Origin: an uncultured Paracoccaceae bacterium
GTDB taxonomy: Bacteria; Pseudomonadota; Alphaproteobacteria; Rhodobacterales; Rhodobacteraceae
DNA length: 64,000 nt
Assembly (NCBI GenBank): GCA_943787785.1
Contig: CALSNT010000003.1
Span: forward strand, 62,001 to 126,000
Direction: 5' to 3'
Part shown: one piece after another, positions 42,443 to 51,241 of the stretch
Layout: each line of letters opens with the position of its first letter
How positions within the stretch are numbered: position 1 is the stretch's first letter
Notes under the pieces: model-generated
What the model was told of the DNA's origin: nothing
Database searches by the model: none
Seen by the model: only the letters and a program-made list of their open reading frames with translations
Made by a program: the position numbers and the translations under genes

Positions 42443-42868
42443 ATGATCCGCTATGTTTCTACTGGGCTACCCACGGTTGCGGCCGCGGTTCTGATGGCTC
42501 TGCCTGCTGTCGCTCAGGATTCATTCCTTGGCCAGCAGGAATTCGTAGAGCGCTGTTCGGTCTGCCACGGTGCCGAGGGCAAGGGTGACGGGATTGTGGG
42601 CGAACTCTTTGCGCAGAAGCCGAAAAATCTGCGCGTGCTTGCATCGGAAAACAGCGGCGTGTTTCCGTTTGCAGCTGTCTATGAGTCGATTGATGGGCAG
42701 CGTGATGTCGCCGCACATGGCGGCGATTCCCAAATGCCGGTCTGGGGCGACTATCTGATCGCCGAGGCGCTGGAACGGCGTAATATCGACCCGAAAGACG
42801 CCCAGTTGATCGTCGAGGCGCGGATTCTGGCGCTGGTGCAGTACATTCAATCGCTTCAGGTGAACTGA
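42443..42868 (+). CDS. Class I cytochrome c, periplasmic
   Basis: A 141-residue protein with a signal peptide (about 1-24, AAAVLMALPAVAQ). The haem motif is CSVCH (residues 38-42), followed by GAEGKGDGI; the axial Met is in GGDSQMPVWGDY near residue 97. The ATG at 42443 follows AAGGAG. It starts a new transcript after the DUF815 gene, with an AT-rich promoter-like stretch at 42350-42430. The redox partner is unknown. Confidence 0.9.
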   Translation: MIRYVSTGLPTVAAAVLMALPAVAQDSFLGQQEFVERCSVCHGAEGKGDGIVGELFAQKPKNLRVLASENSGVFPFAAVYESIDGQRDVAAHGGDSQMPVWGDYLIAEALERRNIDPKDAQLIVEARILALVQYIQSLQVN

Positions 42869-42869
42869 A

Positions 42870-42884
42870 CGGGCGCAGCGCCCG
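42870..42884 (+). terminator. Short hairpin after the cytochrome c gene
   Basis: CGGGCG-CAG-CGCCCG immediately follows the TGA. There is no T run after it (GAATTGCT), so it is a weak or Rho-assisted terminator or a 3'-end stabiliser. Confidence 0.4.
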
Positions 42885-42972
42885 GAATTGCTGTCGTCAA
42901 CGAGCAACGCATGGCGCTGGACTGAGTTTTCCGCGACAACTGACTCCAACAGGTCGCGGAGGATTCCCCTAA

Positions 42973-43569
42973 ATGCTGAGTTTCTTCGGCGCAATCGTCC
43001 TGCTGGTCACGACGCCTGGGCCGGGTGTCTTGTCGCTGGCGGGCGTCGGCGCGGCCTTTGGGTTTCGCGCCGGGCTGCACTATATGACCGGGCTTTTCAT
43101 CGGCAACAATCTGGTCGGCCTGGCGGTGGTGACCGGGCTGGCCGCGTTGATCCTTGCCAATCCGGTCATCCGCACCGTGCTGGCCATCGCTTCGGCCGGG
43201 TATTTGTTCTACATGGCAATCCGCATCGCACTGGCCGGATCGAAGGTTGGGTTCTCGGCGGCGACCCGTCGGCCCGGTATCGTCGACGGAGTTCTGCTGC
43301 AACTCATCAACCCGAAAGCCTATGTCGTCAGCACCAGCATTTTCTCGGGGTTTGTGATTTTGCCCGAAGCACTGCTGGCCGAAGTGATTCTGAAATTTCT
43401 GTTGTTCAATGTGGTCTGGATTCCGGTGCATTTCGTCTGGCTCTGGGCGGGAAGCGCGTTGCAACGCCTCGATCTGCCGCCCCGCGTCCAGCGGGGGATT
43501 AATCTGATAATGGCCGCGGCACTTGTGGGTGTTGTCCTGCTGGCGGGGTTGTCGCTGTTGCGCGGATGA
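42973..43569 (+). CDS. LysE-family amino-acid exporter
   Basis: A 198-residue LysE/RhtB translocator with six hydrophobic segments. The family motif is near the N-terminus (TPGPGVLSLAGVGAAFGFRAGLHYMTG in part), then LFYMAIRIAL and LLQLINPKAYV with the conserved N-P-K. It exports amino acids or related metabolites by proton exchange. The ATG follows CGGAGG. It converges with the NlpD-like gene. Confidence 0.92.
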   Translation: MLSFFGAIVLLVTTPGPGVLSLAGVGAAFGFRAGLHYMTGLFIGNNLVGLAVVTGLAALILANPVIRTVLAIASAGYLFYMAIRIALAGSKVGFSAATRRPGIVDGVLLQLINPKAYVVSTSIFSGFVILPEALLAEVILKFLLFNVVWIPVHFVWLWAGSALQRLDLPPRVQRGINLIMAAALVGVVLLAGLSLLRG

Positions 43570-43580
43570 GATGCCGGATT

Positions 43581-44720
43581 TTACTGCAGGTACTCGTTTG
43601 GATCGACGCTCTCGAAGCCCTCACGCACCTCAAAATGCAGGAAGCTGGGGGTGCCTTTGCGCACTTCGCCGACGGTCTGTCCTCGTTTTACCGTCTGACC
43701 TTTCGAGACGCGGATAATATCCACACCTGCATAGACCGTCAGCAAGTTGTTCGGGTGGCGGATCACCAGGATCGGAATTTGGTCGGTGTCGCGTGTGATT
43801 GCCGCAACCGTTCCGTTCCCGGCAGATTTCACCGGGGTCCCGGCGTCGGCGGCGATATCGATGCCATCGTTCTTGCCCTTTGAATAGCCGCGAATAATCT
43901 TGCCAACCACAGGCAAAGCCAGCTTGCCGGTGTCGGACGCCGAGGTTCGATCGGTCGCCAGATCGGGCGAGTCCGGCGTCTCTTCCGGTTTGTCCAATGT
44001 CGCGGTCTCATCGGGCAGGGGGTCCTGCGACGACGGTGGCTTGGGTGAGGCCGACCCGGAACCAGGTTCTGAAACTCCGGGATCTTTCGCGGGAACCACT
44101 GTTGGCGGGATCAGCAGGAACTGCCCCTCGCGGATCGCAAAATCGCTGCCGATACCGTTCCATTCGGCCAGCGAGGAAACCGGAACGTCATAGCGGCGCG
44201 AGATGGAGTAGGCGGTTTCGCCCCGTGCAACCTTGTGGCGTACGGGTTCGGGGGCCAGCGGCGCGCGTCCACGGCCCTGCGCTTCGGCCTGATCAATCGC
44301 ATTACCTGCGATATCGGAGATATCGATATCACTGGTCAGCATCGGGCCGGTAGTCACTGACCCGGTGGCAGGTGATGGCTCTTCAACTCGGCTGGGCAGG
44401 GCAATCAACTCTCCGGCACGCAGGGGCACATCTTCCGGCAGGCCGTTAAAGCGGGAAAGCTCTGTCGGCGACAGCCCGACACGCGCCGAAATGTCGCGAA
44501 GCGTGTCCCCCTCGCGCGCCACTGCGACCTGATAACTAGGGTAGGAAATGACGCCGCGGTTGTCGGCGTCCGGCCGATCCGCCACCTGCGCCTGACCGGA
44601 GGTCGAAAACCCCGCGCCCAGACTGCGGAAATCAAACTCGAACGCGTCCTGACAACCCGTCAGGCTCATCAAGCCAATGCCGATGAGTGCCACGCGAATT
44701 GGAGGGCCGAAAAATGCCAT
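43581..44720 (-). CDS. NlpD/DipM-like lipoprotein with two LysM domains and a degenerate LytM domain
   Basis: A 379-residue outer-membrane lipoprotein (LMSLTGC lipobox). LysM repeats lie at about 62-112 (VAREGDTLRDISARVGLSPTEL) and 160-207 (VARGETAYSISRRYDVPVSSL). A Pro/Ser/Thr-rich linker leads to an M23/LytM domain (265-378). The first zinc motif H-x-x-x-D is N-D-G-I-D, so the metal site is broken while the later HFEVR is kept. Such degenerate LytM proteins activate amidases for daughter-cell separation. Last gene of surE-pcm-nlpD, an order shared with E. coli. Confidence 0.9.
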   Translation of the reverse strand: MAFFGPPIRVALIGIGLMSLTGCQDAFEFDFRSLGAGFSTSGQAQVADRPDADNRGVISYPSYQVAVAREGDTLRDISARVGLSPTELSRFNGLPEDVPLRAGELIALPSRVEEPSPATGSVTTGPMLTSDIDISDIAGNAIDQAEAQGRGRAPLAPEPVRHKVARGETAYSISRRYDVPVSSLAEWNGIGSDFAIREGQFLLIPPTVVPAKDPGVSEPGSGSASPKPPSSQDPLPDETATLDKPEETPDSPDLATDRTSASDTGKLALPVVGKIIRGYSKGKNDGIDIAADAGTPVKSAGNGTVAAITRDTDQIPILVIRHPNNLLTVYAGVDIIRVSKGQTVKRGQTVGEVRKGTPSFLHFEVREGFESVDPNEYLQ

Positions 44721-44774
44721 CTGCTACAATCCTCACACGGTGGCCCCTGTTTTCGGAGCCTTCCGGGGACAGGT

Positions 44775-45437
44775 CTACTCTGATCCGAGGCCTTCAAGCA
44801 AGGGGACGAAGCGGACGGGGCGCAGCTCCTCGTAGTCGTAGCCGGTTTCAGTGCGGGTGACCTTGATCAGAGATTGCACCGCGTCCGACTGCCCGACGGG
44901 CAAAACCATGATGCCTCCGACCCGAAGCTCGGCCATCAACGGCCCTGGCGGGTCCTCGGCGGCGGCACTGACCAGAATGCGATCAAACGGAGCCTGCTTT
45001 GGCAACCCGCGCGATCCGTCGGCGGTGAATGCAGTGACATTGGTCAGGTCCATTGCATCGAAAACCTTGCGCGCTTCGCGGACCAGTGTGGCATGGCGGT
45101 CAACAGTATAGACGCGGCGTGCGAGGTGGCTCAGCACCGCAGCCTGATAGCCCGAGCCGGTGCCGACCTCCAAAACTTTGTCGCGCGGCTGCACGTTCAG
45201 CGCCTGGGTCATCAGCCCGACGACCGAGGGTTGACTGATTGTCTGCCCGCACGAGATCGGCAGCGGCATATCCTCGTAAGCGCGATCCGCGAACAACCCG
45301 GTCACGAAGACGCCCCGGTCGACCTTTTCCATCGCGCCCAGCGTGCGCGCATCGGTCACCCCGCGAGAGCGCAGAGTGAACAGAAAGCGCATTTTGCGTT
45401 CGGCGAGTTCTTCCGGCGTGGGGACTTTTTCGGTCAT
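44775..45437 (-). CDS. pcm: Protein-L-isoaspartate O-methyltransferase
   Basis: A 220-residue SAM-dependent methyltransferase that repairs isoaspartyl residues in aged proteins. Motifs: [21 protein letters not shown], motif [16 protein letters not shown], motif [11 protein letters not shown] form ([14 protein letters not shown]), and MVLPVG. Its ATG overlaps the surE TGA by 4 bases. The length is normal. Confidence 0.95.
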   Translation of the reverse strand: MTEKVPTPEELAERKMRFLFTLRSRGVTDARTLGAMEKVDRGVFVTGLFADRAYEDMPLPISCGQTISQPSVVGLMTQALNVQPRDKVLEVGTGSGYQAAVLSHLARRVYTVDRHATLVREARKVFDAMDLTNVTAFTADGSRGLPKQAPFDRILVSAAAEDPPGPLMAELRVGGIMVLPVGQSDAVQSLIKVTRTETGYDYEELRPVRFVPLLEGLGSE

Positions 45438-46219
45438 GCCAGTTGCTCCGCGACATCACTCAGCACGTCATGAGCGGTCAAGTCGCAGCGCATCGGGGTG
45501 ACCGAGATGTAACCTTCCAGATTGGCCGCAACATCTGTACCCGGATCGGTCGGGACGTGTTGGGGACCGCCCTTGATCCACAGGAACTGTCGGCCGGAGG
45601 GGGCTGAGTGGGGCTCGACACCAAAGTTGGTATCATGCCGCCAGCCCTGCGCGACAACCTTACGGCCATTGACTTTGGCGGCGGAGACCGGCGGGAAATT
45701 CACGTTGTAAAACAGGCGGTAGTCACGTTCCTCGTCCCAGCGCGCCTTGTCCACCATGTCGCGGATCAGCGCAGTTCCATGCACCGATGCTGCCTCGAAC
45801 GGGTTGTCCAGATTGGCGTTATCAGGACCATAGAACTGGCTGAGTGCGATGGCCGGGATGCCCTGCAGCGTCGCCTCGATCGCAGCGCCGATGGTCCCGG
45901 AATAGAGCGTGTTTTCGGCAGCATTATTGCCCCGGTTCACGCCGGACAATACCAGATCGGGGCGTTCCGGCATCACATGGTGCAGGCCGGCCAGAACGCA
46001 GTCAGCGGGCGAGCCTTCGGTGGCAAAACGGCGTGGGCCCATCTCGGAAATCATCATCGGGTGGGTGTAGCTGATGCAATGACCGACACCGGATTGCTCG
46101 AACGCCGGGGCAACGACCCAGACTTCTCCGTCAGGGCCTGCGAGGTCGGCGGCGATTGCCTCCAGCACGCTCAGGCCAGGGGCGTTGATACCGTCGTCGT
46201 TGGTTAGAAGAATGCGCAT
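45434..46219 (-). CDS. surE: 5'/3'-nucleotidase SurE
   Basis: A 261-residue metal-dependent survival phosphatase acting on nucleoside monophosphates. N-terminal [13 protein letters not shown] holds the metal-binding D-D pair (residues 8-9), with [27 protein letters not shown] and NVNFP following. It pairs with pcm and the NlpD-like gene as in many Proteobacteria, a stress and cell-envelope group. Confidence 0.96.
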   Translation of the reverse strand: MRILLTNDDGINAPGLSVLEAIAADLAGPDGEVWVVAPAFEQSGVGHCISYTHPMMISEMGPRRFATEGSPADCVLAGLHHVMPERPDLVLSGVNRGNNAAENTLYSGTIGAAIEATLQGIPAIALSQFYGPDNANLDNPFEAASVHGTALIRDMVDKARWDEERDYRLFYNVNFPPVSAAKVNGRKVVAQGWRHDTNFGVEPHSAPSGRQFLWIKGGPQHVPTDPGTDVAANLEGYISVTPMRCDLTAHDVLSDVAEQLA

Positions 46220-46283
46220 TGTCGCCCCAGATGTGACCCCTCAATAGGTCAGCAGACACGGGCGGTAAAGCGCCGTTGTGGCG

Positions 46284-46928
46284 TTAGTACACAAGAGCCA
46301 GCAGCCGTGTCGCTTCGGCACGGGGATCAGCCAGCGGGGCACGATCCTCGCCAGGAAAGAACCGGGCGCGGGTGGCCGTCGGCATCGGGTTCGGCGTCAG
46401 GATGTGCACCTTGGGGCCGGTTTTGTTGGCTTCGGCTTGCCAACTGCGGGCCAAGGCTATCTGCGCCGCCTTGGTTGCGCCATAGCTGGCGAAATTCGCC
46501 GCCCCGGCACGAGGGTCATCGAAGAACACGGCCTGCCCAGCAGCAGCGGCCAGCAACAGCGGCTGAACCATCGGGATCAGATTGGCGGTCGCAGTGGCGT
46601 TGATCGCGGCCGATTTTTCCCAATCACGGGCGTCGATATGGGCGGCTGGTGATAGTGGTGCTGCGTGGATCGCCGCGTGCAGCCACAGATCAGCATGTCC
46701 CCAGCGGTCATGAACGCCCCGGCACAGGTGGGCCATCGCGTCGGCATTGGTGATGTCCATCGGGGCAAGCGTCGCCTGACCGCCCGCTGCCTTGATCCGG
46801 TCGTCCAACTCTTCCAGCGCCCCGGTCGTGCGGGCGACGGCAACGACGTGGTGCGTCGGGGCGAGGGCCTCGGCGAGCGCTGCGCCAAGCCCGCGCGATG
46901 CTCCGGTGATAAGGGCGATCTGTGTCAT
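46284..46928 (-). CDS. SDR family oxidoreductase
   Basis: A 214-residue short-chain dehydrogenase: TGASRGLGAAL cofactor loop at residues 8-18, LHAAIHAAPL in place of N-A-G, and YGATKAAQIALARSW with the Y-x-x-x-K pair. The C-terminal half is shorter than in classical SDRs. It lies in the purF to nlpD-like minus-strand run, 31 bases after the DUF1801 gene, a placement common in Rhodobacterales. Substrate unknown. Confidence 0.88.
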   Translation of the reverse strand: MTQIALITGASRGLGAALAEALAPTHHVVAVARTTGALEELDDRIKAAGGQATLAPMDITNADAMAHLCRGVHDRWGHADLWLHAAIHAAPLSPAAHIDARDWEKSAAINATATANLIPMVQPLLLAAAAGQAVFFDDPRAGAANFASYGATKAAQIALARSWQAEANKTGPKVHILTPNPMPTATRARFFPGEDRAPLADPRAEATRLLALVY

Positions 46929-46959
46929 TGGCGCGGTGTGGCCGCGATGGGCGGCGGCG

Positions 46960-47364
46960 TCAACCGGAACGGTGATAGCTTTGCGCCATGCGGATGAAAT
47001 GATCGAGTGGTTCGGAGGGCAGCGGCGCGCTCAGCGGGCTGAGAAGGGCTCGGTTGCCCTCAAAGGTGAAGGCATCCGGGTAGAGGTCGCGCATGGTGGC
47101 GACCAGTGTCGTTTGGCAATGGACATAAATGCCGATCTGGTCGGGGCGGCGATCGGACCAGGCGACGCGGATCGTGGTGCCGGATCTGCTGACCTCGGTC
47201 AGCCACGACGGCTGGCCCCACTTCAGCGTCTCTGTGATCGGGCCGACAACCGGGGTGTCGGCAGCGGCGGACAGGATCGCGGCGCGGATGGTGTGGAAGT
47301 GGGATTGGACCGAAGCGGGCCAGGGGGCGATGGTTTTGGTGAGTGCGGTCGGAAGCGCGTTCAT
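46960..47364 (-). CDS. DUF1801 domain protein
   Basis: A 134-residue protein of the DUF1801 (YdhG-like) fold: VQSHFHTIRAAIL, ETLKWGQPSWL, IRVAWSDRRPDQIGIYVHCQTTLV, and FEGNRALLSP. Members of this family resemble frataxin-fold proteins and have been suggested to handle iron or small ligands, but the role is unknown. It is separated from purF by 163 bases that hold no gene. Confidence 0.85.
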   Translation of the reverse strand: MNALPTALTKTIAPWPASVQSHFHTIRAAILSAAADTPVVGPITETLKWGQPSWLTEVSRSGTTIRVAWSDRRPDQIGIYVHCQTTLVATMRDLYPDAFTFEGNRALLSPLSAPLPSEPLDHFIRMAQSYHRSG

Positions 47365-47527
47365 CTCTTGAATTTGGAACGGACGTCAGCCCGGAATCAA
47401 GCCCAAAGGGCGCCGTTGCAGAGCCTACCCTCAGACAGGCGCCCGCTCTGCACGGGTTGCCGAAAGCCCGATGGCAGCAAAGGCGACAACTAACTTAACT
47501 ATGTTTGCGGAATCAAAGCTTCGCGCT

Positions 47528-49018
47528 TCACTCGGCAGCCCGCACCACAACCCCACGCTCGATCATATCCGCCGGTTCCACCGGATACTCGCCCGAGAAA
47601 CACGCATCGCAATATTGCGGCTGCGCCGGGTCGCGGCCCTTGGCTTCGCCCACCGCGCGATACAGCCCGTCCAGCGAGATAAATCGCAGCGAGTCCACAC
47701 CTAAATGGTCGCGCATCTCGTCTTCGCTCATCGTCGCCGCCAGTAGTTTTTCCCGCATCGGAGTGTCGACACCGTAGAAACAGGGCCATTGGGTCGGCGG
47801 GCTGGCGATGCGGAAATGTACCTCAGCGGCCCCCGCATCCAGGATCATTTCCTTGATCTTGCGACTTGTGGTGCCGCGCACGACGCTGTCGTCCACCAGG
47901 ATCACCCGTTTGCCTTTGATCAACGCCCGGTTGACGTTCAGCTTGAGGCGGACGCCCATGTTGCGGATCTGCTCGGTCGGTTCGATGAAGGTGCGGCCCA
48001 TGTACTGGTTGCGGATGATGCCCATGGCGTAGGGGATGCCGCTTTCCTGCGCGAACCCGATGGCCGCAGGTGTGCCGCTATCGGGCACCGGGCAGACGTA
48101 ATCGGCGTCCACCGGAGCTTCTTTCGCCAGTTCCACGCCGATCCGACGGCGGGTTTCATAGACCGACTCCCCGCCGATCATGCTGTCGGGGCGACTGAAA
48201 TAGACGTGTTCGAAAATGCAGAACCGAGGGCGTTTGGCTTCGAAGGGGCGCAAGGATGCGATGCCGTCCGCGTTGATGACGACCATCTCACCTGGTTGGA
48301 TTTCGCGGACAAACTCGGCCCCGATGATGTCGAGGCCGCAGGTCTCGGAGCTCAGCGCATAACCGTCACCGATCTTCCCAAGGACCAGAGGGCGCACGCC
48401 CAGCGGATCACGCACCCCGATTAGTTTGGTGCGGGTCATCGCGACGATCGAGAACGCCCCTTCGACCCGGCGCAGCGCGTCCTTCATTCGCTCGGGGATA
48501 TTACGCTGCAGAGACCGCGCCATCAGGTGGATGATGCATTCGCTGTCTGACGAGCTTTGAAAAATCGAGCCGCGGTCGATCAACTCTCGCCGCAAGGCGT
48601 CAGCATTGGTGATATTGCCGTTGTGCGCGATTGCCGCGCCGCCCATGGAAAACTCACCAAAGAACGGCTGCACATCGCGGATCTGGGTGTTGCCCTTCGA
48701 CCCGGCAGTGGAATAGCGCACATGGCCGATGGACAGCGGCCCCGGCAGCGTCTCCATGAGGCTTTGCTTGGTGAAATTATCGCGTACATAGCCGAAGCGA
48801 CGGGCCGACGCGAAGCCGCTGTCGGGATGATGGCTGACGATCCCGCCCGCCTCTTGCCCGCGATGCTGCAAGGCGTGCAGTCCAAGGGCTGTGAAATTTG
48901 CAGCCTCGGCCACACCGATCACGCCAAACACACCACATTCTTCATGCAGCTTGTCGTCGTCAAACGGGTGGCGCGGAAAAGCGTCGTCGAAGGAGAGGGC
49001 CTTGGGCGTGAATCGCAT
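47528..49018 (-). CDS. purF: Amidophosphoribosyltransferase
   Basis: A 496-residue enzyme for the first step of purine synthesis (PRPP plus glutamine to phosphoribosylamine). The catalytic Cys is C28 in HEECGVFGV, exposed after removal of a 27-residue propeptide. Glutaminase motifs (GLHALQHRGQEAGG, HVRYSTAGS) and the PRTase loop VILVDDSVVRGTTS are intact. I start it at 49016-49018 (MRFTPKAL); an ATG 39 bases upstream has no ribosome site. In many relatives it follows cvpA directly, but here two unrelated genes lie between. Confidence 0.96.
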   Translation of the reverse strand: MRFTPKALSFDDAFPRHPFDDDKLHEECGVFGVIGVAEAANFTALGLHALQHRGQEAGGIVSHHPDSGFASARRFGYVRDNFTKQSLMETLPGPLSIGHVRYSTAGSKGNTQIRDVQPFFGEFSMGGAAIAHNGNITNADALRRELIDRGSIFQSSSDSECIIHLMARSLQRNIPERMKDALRRVEGAFSIVAMTRTKLIGVRDPLGVRPLVLGKIGDGYALSSETCGLDIIGAEFVREIQPGEMVVINADGIASLRPFEAKRPRFCIFEHVYFSRPDSMIGGESVYETRRRIGVELAKEAPVDADYVCPVPDSGTPAAIGFAQESGIPYAMGIIRNQYMGRTFIEPTEQIRNMGVRLKLNVNRALIKGKRVILVDDSVVRGTTSRKIKEMILDAGAAEVHFRIASPPTQWPCFYGVDTPMREKLLAATMSEDEMRDHLGVDSLRFISLDGLYRAVGEAKGRDPAQPQYCDACFSGEYPVEPADMIERGVVVRAAE

Positions 49019-49118
49019 CTCAGCGGGTTTCCGAATCCGTTGGCAGCAGATACCCATTCACATAGGCCGGATCGATCAAAGAGTCATCATTGGATCATCA
49101 GTCTGTGGCCAAATAGCC

Positions 49119-49301
49119 TCAGATATTGCGTCGGGCGAGCGTTCTACGGACAATATGTCGTAGTGTGCCACGCGCAAGTCCCAACAGAGCATGCACCATC
49201 TGTAGCAAGGCGTCGCTGCGAACCTGGTGGCCTCGGGCCATGTAGAATGGTGTGTCGATCGAACCACCCTGAGTGCGTCGGATTTCGGTTTTATCGGTCA
49301 T
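49119..49301 (-). CDS. Small basic protein, unknown
   Basis: A 60-residue protein from the ATG at 49299-49301, with GGAG 6 bases upstream. Charged start (TDKTEIRRTQGGS), then DTPFYMARGHQVRSDALLQMVHALL and a very basic end (GTLRHIVRRTLARRNI). The Tyr-Met-Ala-Arg-x(n)-Arg-x(2)-Ala helix recalls small uncharacterised Rhodobacterales proteins. It is divergent from the winged-helix hydrolase fusion and shares its upstream region. Confidence 0.5.
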   Translation of the reverse strand: MTDKTEIRRTQGGSIDTPFYMARGHQVRSDALLQMVHALLGLARGTLRHIVRRTLARRNI

Positions 49302-49443
49302 TTTCATCTCCGCGTTGGCTATGATCCGATATTGTGCCAACGCAAAATTGCCCGCTTGAAGATGGCCTTTAGAACTCCCTGAGTTTTCCACGATTTTCAT
49401 CGAAGCGGTTTCAATAGGGTGATTCCGGTGCCAGTCTTTGGGA

Positions 49444-50658
49444 ATGGCGGATGTATTTGTATTCGCAGACTGTGAGCTGGACATCGGCGGCCATGTGCTG
49501 CGCCGGGCTGGTGAAGATGTGCACATTGAACCGCAGGTGTTTGATTTGTTGGCGCTTCTTGCGGATGCAAATGGCGCGCTTGTTTCCTATGACGCCATCA
49601 ATGAAGCCGTCTGGAAAGGGCGCATCGTCTCTGATGCCACGGTGTCGGCCCGTATCGGGTCGGCGCGTGCGGCCGTCGGTGATACCGGCAAGAAGCAAGC
49701 CGTAATCCAAACAGTTGCGCGCGTTGGTCTGAAAATCGTGGTGCCGGTTTCGCGCAAAGATACGACCGAGACGCACCGATCTCCCACGGTGCAAGCGCCG
49801 GATACGTCCAGGCATGTCGTCCGATATGTGACGTCCTCCGACGGGGTTCGCGTCGCCTATGGGATGAGCGGGTCGGGTCCGCCGATTGTTCGTGTTGGTC
49901 ACTGGCTGACCCATGTGGATCTTGATTGGGCCAGCCCAGTCTGGCGCCCGCTTCTGGATCGCCTCGGCCGGCATCATACGGTTTACCGTTTCGATCAGCG
50001 CGGTACCGGCCTGTCAGATCGGGAGTTTCCGGGCAAAGGCATTGACGAATTCGTCGATGATCTGGCGGCAATCGCTGACGCGACGGGTGCTGACCGCGTG
50101 CCGATATTCACAGCTTCTCAAGGCGTTGCGGTCGCCTTGAAGTTCGCCGCCAGATACCCGGACCGTGTGGGGCCTATGGTGCTCTATGGCGGCTATGCTC
50201 AAGGGCGGTTCGTTCGCGGTACCGAGGCGTCGCACGACGAAGCAAGGGCGCATTTGGCGATGGTTCGCAGCGGATGGGGCCAGCGTGGGTCAGCGTTCAT
50301 GGAAATGTTTTCGACGCTTTTCATTCCTGAAGCCACGCCAGAACAGAGCGAGGATTTTATCAAGCTGCAACTTGCCTCGGCCACGGCGGTCGGTGCCGTT
50401 AAACTGCGCGAAGTTATTGATACGTTTGATGTGACGGACATCTTATCCGAGGTGCGCGCGCCGGTGTTGCTGATCCACGGGCGAGGAGACCGGGTTCAGC
50501 CGGTCGAGCAAAGTCAGTTAATGGCGCGCTGTATCCCAAACGCACAGCTGATAACGACAGACAGCATCAACCACGTGCCTTTTCCGCACGATCCTGCATG
50601 GGAACTCTTGATGCGCGAAACCGAGCGGTTCTTGCTTGAGAATGCGCCGGTCGTCTGA
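49444..50658 (+). CDS. Winged-helix (OmpR/CadC-type) domain fused to an alpha/beta hydrolase
   Basis: A 404-residue fusion. Residues 1-105 are a Trans_reg_C winged helix (VFVFADCELDIGGHVLRRAGEDVHIEPQVFDLL in part, SDATVSARIGSARAAVGD). Residues 125-400 are an alpha/beta hydrolase (YRFDQRGTGLSDRE, nucleophile elbow FTASQGVAVAL with S225, LLIHGRGDRVQP with the acid, NHVPFP with the His). The elbow has Ala where Gly is usual. No receiver or membrane segment, so the hydrolase domain is probably the sensor. It converges with cvpA. The start could also be a TTG two codons upstream. Confidence 0.88.
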   Translation: MADVFVFADCELDIGGHVLRRAGEDVHIEPQVFDLLALLADANGALVSYDAINEAVWKGRIVSDATVSARIGSARAAVGDTGKKQAVIQTVARVGLKIVVPVSRKDTTETHRSPTVQAPDTSRHVVRYVTSSDGVRVAYGMSGSGPPIVRVGHWLTHVDLDWASPVWRPLLDRLGRHHTVYRFDQRGTGLSDREFPGKGIDEFVDDLAAIADATGADRVPIFTASQGVAVALKFAARYPDRVGPMVLYGGYAQGRFVRGTEASHDEARAHLAMVRSGWGQRGSAFMEMFSTLFIPEATPEQSEDFIKLQLASATAVGAVKLREVIDTFDVTDILSEVRAPVLLIHGRGDRVQPVEQSQLMARCIPNAQLITTDSINHVPFPHDPAWELLMRETERFLLENAPVV

Positions 50659-50667
50659 CAGCGCATC

Positions 50668-51222
50668 TTAACCGGTGCAGACACCCACAAGTTGTTCATA
50701 ACGGCTGACGATCCAGCCTGGCGCGTCATCGGGAAGCTGCTCGTCAATTTGATCCTGGGTGTTGGCGAAGATCTGTGCCGTGCGGCTGTCGTCGATCATT
50801 GCCAGACTTTCGCCGACAACGACACGGTCATAGACGACCAGCGCGACGACAACCAGCAAGACACCGCGCGCCGCGCCGAACAGAAAGCCGAGGCCCCGGT
50901 CCAGTCCGCCGATCGCGCTGCGTTGGATCAGCGAGGAAAAAAGTGGCGTGAATATCGACATGACGACCAGAGCCATCGCGAAGACCGCCACAAAGGCCCC
51001 GATAATGCTTAACTCGCAGCTGTCGGCCAGATAATCCCCGACGACAGGCAGTTCACGCATCAGGGGTTCGGCGCGTGGCGCGAAAATGAAGCCGACGATG
51101 GCGGCGACGATCCAACCTGCAATGCTCATCACCTCGCGCACGAAGCCGCGCGAATAGGCCAGGACAGCCGAGACGATCACAAGGACCGCGACGATTGCGT
51201 CGAATAGGGTGAAACCATCCAT
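50668..51222 (-). CDS. cvpA: CvpA family membrane protein
   Basis: A 184-residue inner-membrane protein with four helices and the CvpA pattern (DGFTLFDAIVAVLVIVSAVLAYSRGFVREV in part; RGLGFLFGAARGVLLVV). CvpA affects colicin V export and envelope stress in E. coli. The ATG at 51220-51222 follows GCGGAG, 19 bases after radA. It is usually next to purF; here the small gene and winged-helix fusion intervene. Confidence 0.93.
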   Translation of the reverse strand: MDGFTLFDAIVAVLVIVSAVLAYSRGFVREVMSIAGWIVAAIVGFIFAPRAEPLMRELPVVGDYLADSCELSIIGAFVAVFAMALVVMSIFTPLFSSLIQRSAIGGLDRGLGFLFGAARGVLLVVVALVVYDRVVVGESLAMIDDSRTAQIFANTQDQIDEQLPDDAPGWIVSRYEQLVGVCTG

Positions 51223-51241
51223 AAGTCTGCTCCGCCTCTTT

